Positions 6,057 to 12,731 of a stretch of DNA of 19,525 nt are shown here, in pieces. The notes under the pieces were generated by a model, which saw nothing but the letters and a program-made list of their open reading frames with translations, was not told the origin of the DNA and searched no databases. Made by a program: the position numbers and the translations under genes. Position 1 is the stretch's first letter; each line of letters begins with the position of its first letter. The stretch comes from CAYWKL01 sp964459095 (GTDB lineage: Bacteria > Patescibacteriota > Microgenomatia > Daviesbacterales > UBA10151), in NCBI GenBank assembly GCA_964459095.1, contig CAYWKL010000018.1, positions 1-19,525 on the forward strand, written 5' to 3'.

Positions 6057-7841
6057 CTTATGAAGATTAAGGATAATTTATTTTTGAGAGTTTTTCTGGC
6101 AGTTTTATTAATTTTTTCTATTTTTTTGCTGGGATTTAAGGTTTACTTTTACAACCGGATTTATCCTGGGATTTTTATTTCAGGTATCTTTGTTTCAGGT
6201 TTAACTAAAGAGGAGGCAAATAAAAAAATAAACACAGAGCTTTTAAAAAAAGCTCAAAAAGAGTTTAAATTTAAATATAATGGCGCTTATTACTCGATTT
6301 TTCCTACCCAAGATTCTTTAGGGATTGATTCAGACAGGGTAGTAAATGAGGCTTTTGAATATGGAAGAAATAAATCTTATTTTAAACCAATGAATCTAAA
6401 TGCTCAAATTAATTTTAAAGAAAACCTAAATAATCAAGTTAAAAAAATAGCCAAAGAAATAAATTCCCCTGCAATAGATGCACAAATCCGTTTGGTTGAA
6501 AGAGAAATTAATGTTACACCATCTCAAGAAGGAAAGGTTCTAGATGAAAAAACACTTAAAAAAACCCTTATAGATTCAATAAATTCTGGCAACCAAACTC
6601 AAGCAAGCTTACCTATTAAAAAAGTTTACCCTAATTTGTCTTATGAATCAGCACTAAAAATTAAGGCAAGTTTGGATAAAATAAAACTTAAATCCTTAAC
6701 CTTAGAGTATGAAGGAGAAAATTGGATGATAGACTTACCTGCAGCTGTAGAGCTGATTGATTTAAGCAAAAGCAAACCAAGTATTATCTCAGGAGATTTT
6801 TTTGGAACTGATTTAAACATATCTTCAGTAAAAATAGGTGGCAGAGAATATTCTGATTCAAAATTTGTTCTAAATGAGGAAAAATTAAATGAGTTTTTAG
6901 AAAGTATTGCTCTTGAAATTGACAGAGAAGTTGTTGAACCTTTATTTGCTTTTGACCCCAATTTATCAGGAGGCTCCAGAGTAACTGAATTTAGACCTCC
7001 TATAAATGGTAAAAAATTAGATGTAAAAGAGGCATCAAAACTTATATCTCAGGCAATTTTAGAAGGGAATACAAGTACAATTGAGCTTCCAGTTAAAACC
7101 ATTGAGCCTAAAAATAAACTTACTAATGATTTAGGGATAAAAGAGCTTATAGGAAGAGGGGTGTCCAATTTTGCAGGGTCAATTCCAAATAGAATATATA
7201 ATATTGAGCTTGCTGCTTCCCGGCTAAATGGAATTTTAATAAAACCAGGGGAAGTCTTTTCTTTTGTAAATACTGTCGGAGATATATCAGGCTCATCAGG
7301 TTATAAACAGGCTTATGTTATAAAATCAGGTAGGACTGTTTTGGATGATGGAGGTGGAGTTTGTCAGGTTTCAACAACTCTTTTTAGGTCAGCTCTAAAT
7401 TCAGGACTCCCTGTAATAGAGAGGACTGCACATGCTTATAGAGTAGGTTATTATGAACAAGGCTTTCCACCAGGTTTAGATGCAACTATTTTTTCACCTA
7501 ATGTTGATTTTAAATTCAAAAATGACACAAATGCCCACATTTTAATACAGGCTTATACTATTGGTAATTCTTTATACATAGATTTTTATGGAACAAAAGA
7601 TGGAAGAGTAGTTAGTATTAGCAGACCAACTATTACAAATGAAATTCCTCCGCCGCCTGAGCTTAGACAGGATGATCCAACATTGCCTCGCGGCACTGTC
7701 AAACAAGTTGATTTTGCAGCCTGGGGAGCTAATGTGGTATTTAGTAGGAAAGTTACAAGAGGTGGTGAAACTTTAATTCAAGAATCATTTCGCTCAAACT
7801 ACCGCCCTTGGCAAGCAATATATCTTGTGGGAACACAATAA
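6054..7841 (+). CDS. VanW family protein with N-terminal membrane anchor
   Basis: 595 residues. A membrane segment spans about residues 10-28 (LFLRVFLAVLLIFSIFLLG), so the bulk is extracytoplasmic. Residues about 45-355 contain duplicated alpha/beta modules (VSGLTKEEANKKI, ITPSQEGK-like and FRPPINGKKLDVKEASKLI stretches) of the kind annotated as putative peptidoglycan-binding domains. The VanW domain proper is about 365-505, with GVSNFAGSIPNRIYNIELA, LIKPGEVFSFVNTVG, DDGGGVCQVSTTLFR and HAYRVGYYEQGFPPGLDAT. A G5-like beta segment ends the protein. VanW occurs in some vancomycin-resistance clusters, but here it is a general cell-wall-associated family of unknown reaction, and there is no van cluster. 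The ATG at 6054 lies in a tandem repeat; the ATG at 6060 (MKIKDN) is an equally good start. It leads a co-directional set with thpR (6-bp gap). Confidence 0.88.
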   Translation: MLMKIKDNLFLRVFLAVLLIFSIFLLGFKVYFYNRIYPGIFISGIFVSGLTKEEANKKINTELLKKAQKEFKFKYNGAYYSIFPTQDSLGIDSDRVVNEAFEYGRNKSYFKPMNLNAQINFKENLNNQVKKIAKEINSPAIDAQIRLVEREINVTPSQEGKVLDEKTLKKTLIDSINSGNQTQASLPIKKVYPNLSYESALKIKASLDKIKLKSLTLEYEGENWMIDLPAAVELIDLSKSKPSIISGDFFGTDLNISSVKIGGREYSDSKFVLNEEKLNEFLESIALEIDREVVEPLFAFDPNLSGGSRVTEFRPPINGKKLDVKEASKLISQAILEGNTSTIELPVKTIEPKNKLTNDLGIKELIGRGVSNFAGSIPNRIYNIELAASRLNGILIKPGEVFSFVNTVGDISGSSGYKQAYVIKSGRTVLDDGGGVCQVSTTLFRSALNSGLPVIERTAHAYRVGYYEQGFPPGLDATIFSPNVDFKFKNDTNAHILIQAYTIGNSLYIDFYGTKDGRVVSISRPTITNEIPPPPELRQDDPTLPRGTVKQVDFAAWGANVVFSRKVTRGGETLIQESFRSNYRPWQAIYLVGTQ

Positions 7842-7847
7842 CTAACT

Positions 7848-8411
7848 ATGCGTTTTTTTATTTCTTTAGATATACCTGAAGAATCTAAAGTAGAGCTTGA
7901 AGAGCTTCAGGAAAAAGTAAAAGAAATTCTTCCTAGTATCAGGTTAACTAATCCAAATAAACTTCATTTAACAATTGCTTTTATTGGTGAGCAATCTGAG
8001 ACTTTAAAAGAAACTCTTTCCCAAGCAATTAAAGAATCTGTAGAAGGGATTTCAAGCTTTGAATTTACCCCAGGTTTTTTAGATGGTTTCCCTAATTTAC
8101 ACCATCCCCACACCTTATGGATTGGGACTAAAGGTGAGGTTGATAAATTATATCTTCTTGAAGAAAGAATTTCTGATAAGTTGAAGGGGTTAAATTTATC
8201 TTTGCAGGAGAGAAGATTTGTTCCTCATATAGCTTTAGGTAAACTTAAAAATATTGAAATAAATCAAGAGCTTGAAGAGAATCTCCAGGAAATTGGTGAA
8301 ATAAACTTAAAACCAATTAAAGTAAGTTCAGTAAAATTGTTTGAGAGCATTCCTTCTGAAGGATTGCATAAGCATAATACCCTTTTTGAGGCAAAGCTTG
8401 GGAATCCCTAG
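7848..8411 (+). CDS. thpR: RNA 2',3'-cyclic phosphodiesterase (ThpR/LigT, 2H superfamily)
   Basis: 187 residues, the usual length. It starts MRFFISLDIPEE, the standard N-terminus of this family. The first catalytic motif HLT is at residues 40-42 (NKLHLTIAFIG). The second is HIA at 127-129 (RRFVPHIALGK), where most members have H-x-T/S. Family members open 2',3'-cyclic phosphates on RNA ends and can ligate tRNA halves in vitro; the role in the cell is unsettled. Both histidines are present, so some activity is likely, but loss of the second threonine may lower it. It is 6 bases downstream of vanW and probably co-transcribed; the pairing has no obvious functional logic. Confidence 0.88.
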   Translation: MRFFISLDIPEESKVELEELQEKVKEILPSIRLTNPNKLHLTIAFIGEQSETLKETLSQAIKESVEGISSFEFTPGFLDGFPNLHHPHTLWIGTKGEVDKLYLLEERISDKLKGLNLSLQERRFVPHIALGKLKNIEINQELEENLQEIGEINLKPIKVSSVKLFESIPSEGLHKHNTLFEAKLGNP

Positions 8412-8489
8412 GTGTCAAGCTAATCCACCTCCCAGGTGTATTCTCAGGTGTATTTTGACTTAATGATTTCTGGACAAGCCAGAATGACA
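8410..8489. repeat. Repeat remnants between thpR and tsaD
   Basis: Three small structures: AGGTG/CACCT arms at 8410-8430, two direct copies of CAGGTGTATT 12 bases apart (8433 and 8445), and a right-half palindrome at 8465-8489 (GATTTCTGG, loop ACAAG, CCAGAATGACA). The last has the GATTxC...GAATGACA end of the bipartite element family and looks like a solo right half. No terminator or Shine-Dalgarno is evident before tsaD. Confidence 0.55.
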
Positions 8490-8505
8490 ATAATAAAATA
8501 TCTTC

Positions 8506-9744
8506 ATGACTATCCTAGGAATAGAGACTTCTTGTGACGAGACAGCTGCTGCAGTATTGCAAGAATCTAATAACAGAATACAAATTCTATCCAATATTGT
8601 AGCCTCCTCTTTCAAGCTCCAGGAAAAATTTGGAGGCATAATTCCAGAACAAGCTGCAAGAGAACAGATTAAAACCATAATCCCTGTTATTTCTGAAGCG
8701 ATTAACGATTCACGATTAACGATTAACGAAATTGATGCTATTGCAGTAACAGAGGGACCTGGCTTAATAGGATCTTTGTTAGTAGGGGTAGAAACAGCAA
8801 AAACTTTAAGTTTAGTTTGGGATAAACCCCTTATACCTGTTAATCACCTTTTAGGTCACTTCTGGGCAAATTGGATAACTTTTTCTGTCATTCCCGCGAA
8901 AGCGGGAATCTATAACAAAGTTTCAAGCTCCGCTTATAACAAAGTTTCAAGCTCCGCTTATAACAAAGTTTCAAGCTCCGCTTATAAAAATGGATCCCCG
9001 ATTAGATCGGGGATGACAAAAGAGGAAACTCCTACCTTCCCCTGTATAGGCCTTCTTGTCTCTGGAGGACACACTGATTTAGTACTTTTTACAGATCATG
9101 GAAGATATAAATATTTAGGTGGGACAAGGGATGATGCTGCTGGGGAGTGTTTTGATAAATGTGCAAGATTATTAGGCTTACCTTATCCAGGAGGTCCTGA
9201 AATTTCAAAGCTAGCCAAAAATGGTGATCCTAATAAGTATAAACTTCCAAGGCCAATGATAGATTCTAAGAATTTTGATTTTTCCTTTTCCGGTCTTAAA
9301 ACTGCTGTTGCTAATTTAGTTAGCTTAGAAGGAGCGAAATCACGAGCTACAAAAAATGTAGTGCAGCAAACTGTGCAGAACTTCGGCAGTTTGCAAACTC
9401 CAAGCGAGCGAAATGAGCGCGCGAGCGGTTTTTTAAGCCGTGATGAGCGACTGCATGATCTTTGTGCCTCAATTGAGCAGGCAATAGTAGATGTCTTAGT
9501 ATCAAAAGTTCTTAAAGCAGCCCAAGAATATAAAGTTGAACAACTAATGGTTGCAGGAGGTGTAGCCTCAAATCAAAAGCTAAAAAATTCAATACGTGCA
9601 AAATTCGCCGGAAAGGTATTTATCCCACCTCCTTTTCTTTGTACTGATAACGCTTCCATGATTGCTTCCCGCGCTTTTTTTGAAACCTCCCTTAAAAATC
9701 CCCTATACTTACAAGCAAATCCAAATTTATCTCTTGAAAATTGA
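8506..9744 (+). CDS. tsaD: tRNA N6-adenosine threonylcarbamoyltransferase TsaD, with in-frame repeat insertions
   Basis: Transfers threonylcarbamoyl from TC-AMP to A37 of ANN-decoding tRNAs (t6A), working with TsaB/TsaE in bacteria; neither gene is in the window. Motifs: ILGIETSCDETAAAV (residues 3-17), GGIIPEQAAREQ (43-54), the metal-binding HLLGH (H114, H118), LLVSGGHTDL (183-192), YLGGTRDDAAGECFDK (203-218), FSFSGLKTAV (259-268), and LMVAGGVASNQKL (347-359) with a CTDNASMIA end (379-387). At 412 residues it is about 70 longer than typical (about 340). The excess is in two blocks: residues 127-171, right after the metal-binding helix, and about 275-316, between the FSGLKTAV helix and the IEQAIVDV helix. 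Both are encoded by palindromic repeats, and the frame is preserved. t6A synthesis is essential in most bacteria, so the gene is expected to be functional. It stops with TGA. Confidence 0.94.
   Translation: MTILGIETSCDETAAAVLQESNNRIQILSNIVASSFKLQEKFGGIIPEQAAREQIKTIIPVISEAINDSRLTINEIDAIAVTEGPGLIGSLLVGVETAKTLSLVWDKPLIPVNHLLGHFWANWITFSVIPAKAGIYNKVSSSAYNKVSSSAYNKVSSSAYKNGSPIRSGMTKEETPTFPCIGLLVSGGHTDLVLFTDHGRYKYLGGTRDDAAGECFDKCARLLGLPYPGGPEISKLAKNGDPNKYKLPRPMIDSKNFDFSFSGLKTAVANLVSLEGAKSRATKNVVQQTVQNFGSLQTPSERNERASGFLSRDERLHDLCASIEQAIVDVLVSKVLKAAQEYKVEQLMVAGGVASNQKLKNSIRAKFAGKVFIPPPFLCTDNASMIASRAFFETSLKNPLYLQANPNLSLEN
8699..8728. repeat. Three copies of CGATTAACG inside tsaD
   Basis: CGATTAACG occurs at 8699, 8713 and 8720 (the last two overlapping by two bases). 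The stretch encodes INDSRLTIN in a surface-type position before EIDAIAVTEGPG, without lengthening the protein obviously. Confidence 0.5.
8886..9018. repeat. Bipartite palindromic element with nested tandem array inside tsaD
   Basis: Bounded by TGTCATTCC and GGGGATGACA, 133 bp. The left half is ATTCCCGC-gaaa-GCGGGAAT (peptide VIPAKAG). The right half is GATCCCCGAT with ATCGGGGATGACA. The spacer holds three 24-bp tandem units, encoding residues 136-159. The element length is not a multiple of three, so flanking bases must have been lost or gained to keep the frame. Confidence 0.85.
8911..8982. repeat. Three perfect 24-bp tandem repeats in tsaD
   Basis: Units at 8911, 8935 and 8959 are identical and each encodes the octapeptide YNKVSSSA; a partial fourth unit (TATAA) follows. 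The unit resembles the 25-bp units upstream of vanW. Confidence 0.9.
9328..9453. repeat. Second repeat-derived insertion in tsaD
   Basis: About 126 bp (42 codons) with higher GC than the surrounding gene. It contains the hairpins CTACA-aaaaa-TGTAG and GCAAACTG (9366-9373) with CAGTTTGC (9387-9394), and repeated GAGCGAAAT and GCGAGCG words. The ends lack TGTCATTCC, so it belongs to a different repeat type. The encoded segment (residues about 275-316) has no counterpart in ordinary TsaD. Confidence 0.65.
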
Positions 9745-9792
9745 TTTAAAATAATAAAAATGTTACCCTATAACTAATTAAAAACGCTTATT

Positions 9793-10116
9793 ATGAAAGA
9801 ACTTTTAAAACCTGTATACTTCAGAGTAGCTGATTTAACCCTAACTTCTCCAAGTTTAGATATAAGGTATGTTACAAGACTTAGCCAACAACTGATTAAT
9901 GGTATTCTCCGGCCGGATGAGGTTGACCCAATAGACGTGCTATTTGATCTTGACCTTGGTCTTCTAGTAGTAGATGGAAACCATAGAACCGCTGCCTTCA
10001 AACAGGCAAGAGAACCTAGGATATTAGGGACTGCTTTTATGAATACACATCCATCTTTAATATATGACAACGAATTCTTACACGCAGTCCAAATGATGCA
10101 ATCTCACTGGATGTAA
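9793..10116 (+). CDS. Small ParB/sulfiredoxin-fold protein
   Basis: 107 residues. The segment IDVLFDLDLGLLVVDGNHRTAAF (middle of the protein, DGNHR at 61-65) carries the D-G-x-H-R motif of the ParB N-terminal (ParB/Srx) fold, preceded by the expected strand. The helix-turn-helix and dimerisation domains of chromosomal ParB are absent, so this is not a segregation ParB. Stand-alone members of the fold act as nucleotide-dependent kinases, nucleases or regulatory domains; the role cannot be told here. It lies in a small accessory pocket between tsaD and valS, with locally elevated GC and no Shine-Dalgarno. A weak TATAAC box lies near 9768. A terminator-like hairpin follows. Confidence 0.6.
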   Translation: MKELLKPVYFRVADLTLTSPSLDIRYVTRLSQQLINGILRPDEVDPIDVLFDLDLGLLVVDGNHRTAAFKQAREPRILGTAFMNTHPSLIYDNEFLHAVQMMQSHWM

Positions 10117-10126
10117 GATGTAACAT

Positions 10127-10159
10127 ACGCTTGTCCCAAACCAGGCGGCGTGTTTTTTT
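10127..10159 (+). terminator. Probable intrinsic terminator after the ParB-fold gene
   Basis: ACGC (10127-10130) pairs with GCGT (10148-10151), CC/GG pair further in, then a run of seven T (10153-10159). The stem is short and interrupted but the T-run is clear. It lies 10 bases after the stop codon. Confidence 0.5.
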
Positions 10160-10177
10160 ATGGAATAAGGAATAAAT

Positions 10178-10477
10178 ATGTCATTTGAAGGAACTTGGTA
10201 TGGTATGGAGGAAATTTGGCAATTGTATCGACACAGCCAAACCCCATATATTCCAGATCAAGGATTTGTAGAATTTAAGGAGGATGGGGTAATAATAGAA
10301 ATAGCTGAGGACAGGTCTAAAATTCAAAGATCAAGACCTTTGCGCAGTAAACTAGAGCCTTATTCTCTTCCTTTATCAGATGCTACTTTTTTTAAAGGAG
10401 ACCGTTTAATAACTACTGAGTTTACATCAAGCCAGTTTGTACCTTACGATGTAAGAACTAGTAAGCTTACAAAATAA
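10178..10477 (+). CDS. Hypothetical protein, 99 residues
   Basis: I do not recognise it. Soluble, with aromatic residues at the start (MSFEGTWYGMEEIWQLYR) and short strands (GFVEFKEDGVIIEIA, DRLITTEFTSSQFVPYDV) suggesting a small beta-rich fold. A Shine-Dalgarno-like AAGGA (10167-10171) sits six bases before the ATG, one of the few in the window, which supports translation. Its stop is one base before the valS ATG, so the two are tightly coupled although nothing links it to tRNA charging. GC is about 40% in sampled lines, higher than valS. Confidence 0.55.
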   Translation: MSFEGTWYGMEEIWQLYRHSQTPYIPDQGFVEFKEDGVIIEIAEDRSKIQRSRPLRSKLEPYSLPLSDATFFKGDRLITTEFTSSQFVPYDVRTSKLTK

Positions 10478-10478
10478 A

Positions 10479-12731
10479 ATGGATAAAGTCTATGATCAAA
10501 AAAAGATAGAAAAAAAGTGGTATGAGTTTTGGGAAAAACAGGAGTTTTTTAATGCTAATCCAGAGTCTACTAAACCAGGCTACTCTATTTTAATGCCTCC
10601 TCCAAATTTAACTGGTGAGCCACATGCAGGACACACAATCCAGCATTTAATAATGGACGGCCTAGCTAGATTTAAAAGAATGGAAGGATTTGATGTATTA
10701 CTGCAGCCAGGTGTTGATCATGCAGGGATTCAGTTTGAAGGAACCTTAAATAAGTTGCTTGAAAAAGAGGGTTTAAGAAAGGAAGGTTTAGGCAGAGAGG
10801 CATGGATGAAAAGAGCCTGGCAATTTAAAGATGAAATTTATAAATCATTCCATAAAGCCTGGAGAGAAATGGGAATATCCGCAGATTGGAAAAGAGAAGT
10901 TTTTACCCTAGATCCAAAAGTACAAAAAGCAGTTTTTGAAGAATTTAAAAGGTTTTGGGACGAGGGTCTTTTATATAAAGGAGCCTATATTGTCCAGTGG
11001 TGTCCAAAAGATGCTACTGCAATTGAGGATTTGGAAATGGAGTATGAGGAAAGGTCTGAAAAATTATATTTTGTTAAGTATGAAATTGTTGGAGAGCAAA
11101 ATGAATATATAACAGTTGCCAGCGCTAGACCTGAAACAATTGCAGCTGATGTTGCTATAGCAGTTTATCCAAATCATTCAAAATATAAAAACTTAGTTGG
11201 GAAAAAAGCAATTAATCCTTTTACGAATACAAAGATACCAATAATAGAAGACGCTCGGGTTGAAAAAGATTTTGGCACAGGTGCTTTAAAAATTACACCT
11301 GGTCATGATCTTTTGGATTTTGAAATTGGACAAACACATAATTTAGAAGTTTTGCATGCTGTAACAAAAGATGGCCATATTACAGATTTGGATCCTAATT
11401 TGAAAGGCCTGAAGATTTTAGAAGCAAGGGAAAAAGCTGCACAAATTCTAAGAGACTTAGATCTTATCGAAAGACAGGAAGACTATACTCATTCTGTCCC
11501 GATTTGTGAAAGATGTAAATCTACAATAGAATCCTTAGTTTCAGAAGAATGGTTTGTAAAAATGAAACCTCTTGCCCAAAAAGCCCTAATGTCCCTAAAA
11601 GAAATTAAGTTCTTCCCAAAAAATTTTGAAAAAGTAATTGCAGATTGGCTGGAGGAAATCCATGATTGGTCAATCTCCAGATCTTTATGGTGGGGACATA
11701 GAATCCCTGTCTGGTATTGCCAAAATTGTAATCCAAATCATTTAGTTGGTAAGGATAAGCAGAGCTTGCGACCTAACGGTCTTAAAGATATGAAAATTTC
11801 TCTAACTCATCCAGAGCAAAACTGTCAGACTTGTGGTTTAAACCATTGGGTCCAGGATGATCAAATTTTAGATACTTGGTTTTCATCTGGCCTTTGGCCA
11901 ATGGCAACATTAGGTTGGCCCGCTTCGCCCGCGAAGCGAGGCGAGCCCGATGAAACCAAAGAGCTTAAGAAATACTATCCATATGATTTTGAGATTTCAG
12001 CTCCAGAAATTAAATTTTTGTGGATAGCAAGAATGATTATGCTTGGGCTTTGGTTTAAAGATAACATTCCTTTCAAAAACATGTTTTTTACAGGGACTCT
12101 AAGAGATTTTCAAGGGAGAAAATTCTCTAAATCACTGGGCAATGGGGTTTTTCCCCTACCTTTAATTGATACTTGGGGTGTGGATGCTTACAGAATGGCA
12201 ATTTTTAGCTTCGCTGCTCCAGCCAGAGATGGAAGAGCATCAAAACAAACTTTAGATGAAAGATGCAAAAATTTTAGAAATTTTGCAACAAAATTAAGAA
12301 ATATAGGAAAGTTTATAATTGACCTTAAGCCAAAAGATGCTGTTTCAGTCATTCCCTCGAAAGAGGGAATCCAGATCCGTCCCCGCGAAGGCGGGGATCA
12401 AGTCGGGGATGACAAATTGCATACTCAAGATAAAGAAATAATCGAAAAGCTTAATAATCTTATAAAAACAGTTACAAATGATCTAGACTCATTTAACTTT
12501 CATTTAGCAGCTGATTTTTTATATGAATTTATTTGGCATGAGTTTGCAGATAAATATATTGAGCAATCTAAAAAAAGAAGGTCAGAAGCTCAACCTGTTT
12601 TAGAGTATGTTTTTAAAACTTCTTTAGAGCTTCTTCACCCTTTTATGCCTTTCATCACTGAGGAGTTATGGCAGAAGCTGCCTCATGAAGGTAAGTCTAT
12701 TATGATTGCAAAATGGCCAGAGACCAATTAG
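10479..12731 (+). CDS. valS: Valyl-tRNA synthetase (ValS), short form with repeat insertions
   Basis: Charges tRNA-Val in the cytoplasm. Class I signatures: the HIGH motif as HAGH (residues 49-52, in PPPNLTGEPHAGHT) and KMSKS as KFSKS (548-552, GRKFSKSLGNG). The CP1 editing domain is present (ASARPETIAADVAIAV, DFGTGALKITPGHD). Two zinc-type Cys pairs are visible, CERC and CQNC...CQTC. The start MDKVYDQKKIEKKWYEFWEK is standard. The protein ends soon after HPFMPFITEELWQKL at 750 residues; typical bacterial ValS is about 880-950 with a C-terminal coiled-coil arm, which is missing here. Two in-frame repeat insertions are visible: about residues 481-491 (after LGWP) and 624-645 (in the anticodon-binding domain). 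The gene end overlaps the convergent four-helix-bundle gene by 32 bp. Confidence 0.95.
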   Translation: MDKVYDQKKIEKKWYEFWEKQEFFNANPESTKPGYSILMPPPNLTGEPHAGHTIQHLIMDGLARFKRMEGFDVLLQPGVDHAGIQFEGTLNKLLEKEGLRKEGLGREAWMKRAWQFKDEIYKSFHKAWREMGISADWKREVFTLDPKVQKAVFEEFKRFWDEGLLYKGAYIVQWCPKDATAIEDLEMEYEERSEKLYFVKYEIVGEQNEYITVASARPETIAADVAIAVYPNHSKYKNLVGKKAINPFTNTKIPIIEDARVEKDFGTGALKITPGHDLLDFEIGQTHNLEVLHAVTKDGHITDLDPNLKGLKILEAREKAAQILRDLDLIERQEDYTHSVPICERCKSTIESLVSEEWFVKMKPLAQKALMSLKEIKFFPKNFEKVIADWLEEIHDWSISRSLWWGHRIPVWYCQNCNPNHLVGKDKQSLRPNGLKDMKISLTHPEQNCQTCGLNHWVQDDQILDTWFSSGLWPMATLGWPASPAKRGEPDETKELKKYYPYDFEISAPEIKFLWIARMIMLGLWFKDNIPFKNMFFTGTLRDFQGRKFSKSLGNGVFPLPLIDTWGVDAYRMAIFSFAAPARDGRASKQTLDERCKNFRNFATKLRNIGKFIIDLKPKDAVSVIPSKEGIQIRPREGGDQVGDDKLHTQDKEIIEKLNNLIKTVTNDLDSFNFHLAADFLYEFIWHEFADKYIEQSKKRRSEAQPVLEYVFKTSLELLHPFMPFITEELWQKLPHEGKSIMIAKWPETN
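11919..11954. repeat. Short GC-rich palindrome inside valS
   Basis: CGCTTCGC-cc-GCGAAGCG, an 8-bp perfect stem, followed by AGGCGAGCCCG. It encodes about 11 residues (ASPAKRGEPDE) inserted between LGWP and TKELKKYYP, where ordinary ValS continues directly. GC is strikingly above that of the gene. Positions are within one base. Confidence 0.7.
12348..12413. repeat. Bipartite palindromic element inside valS
   Basis: 66 bp, exactly 22 codons on codon boundaries. The left half is GTCATTCCCTC-gaaa-GAGGGAATC; the right part contains CCCCGC-gaag-GCGGGG and ends GGGGATGAC. It reads in the same frame as the left half of the tsaD element (peptide VIP-K-GI). Confidence 0.85.

Noticed and set aside
6054..7841. 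VanW as evidence of vancomycin resistance
   Set aside because: No vanA/vanH/vanX-type genes are present; VanW-domain proteins are widespread in Patescibacteria and Firmicutes without resistance.
8911..8982. Regularly repeated 24-bp units resembling a mini CRISPR array
   Set aside because: Units are contiguous with no spacers, lie in an open frame inside tsaD, and no cas gene is nearby.
9793..10116. Chromosome-partition ParB near an origin
   Set aside because: The protein has only the ParB/Srx-fold motif, no helix-turn-helix, no ParA neighbour and no parS-like palindrome that I can see.
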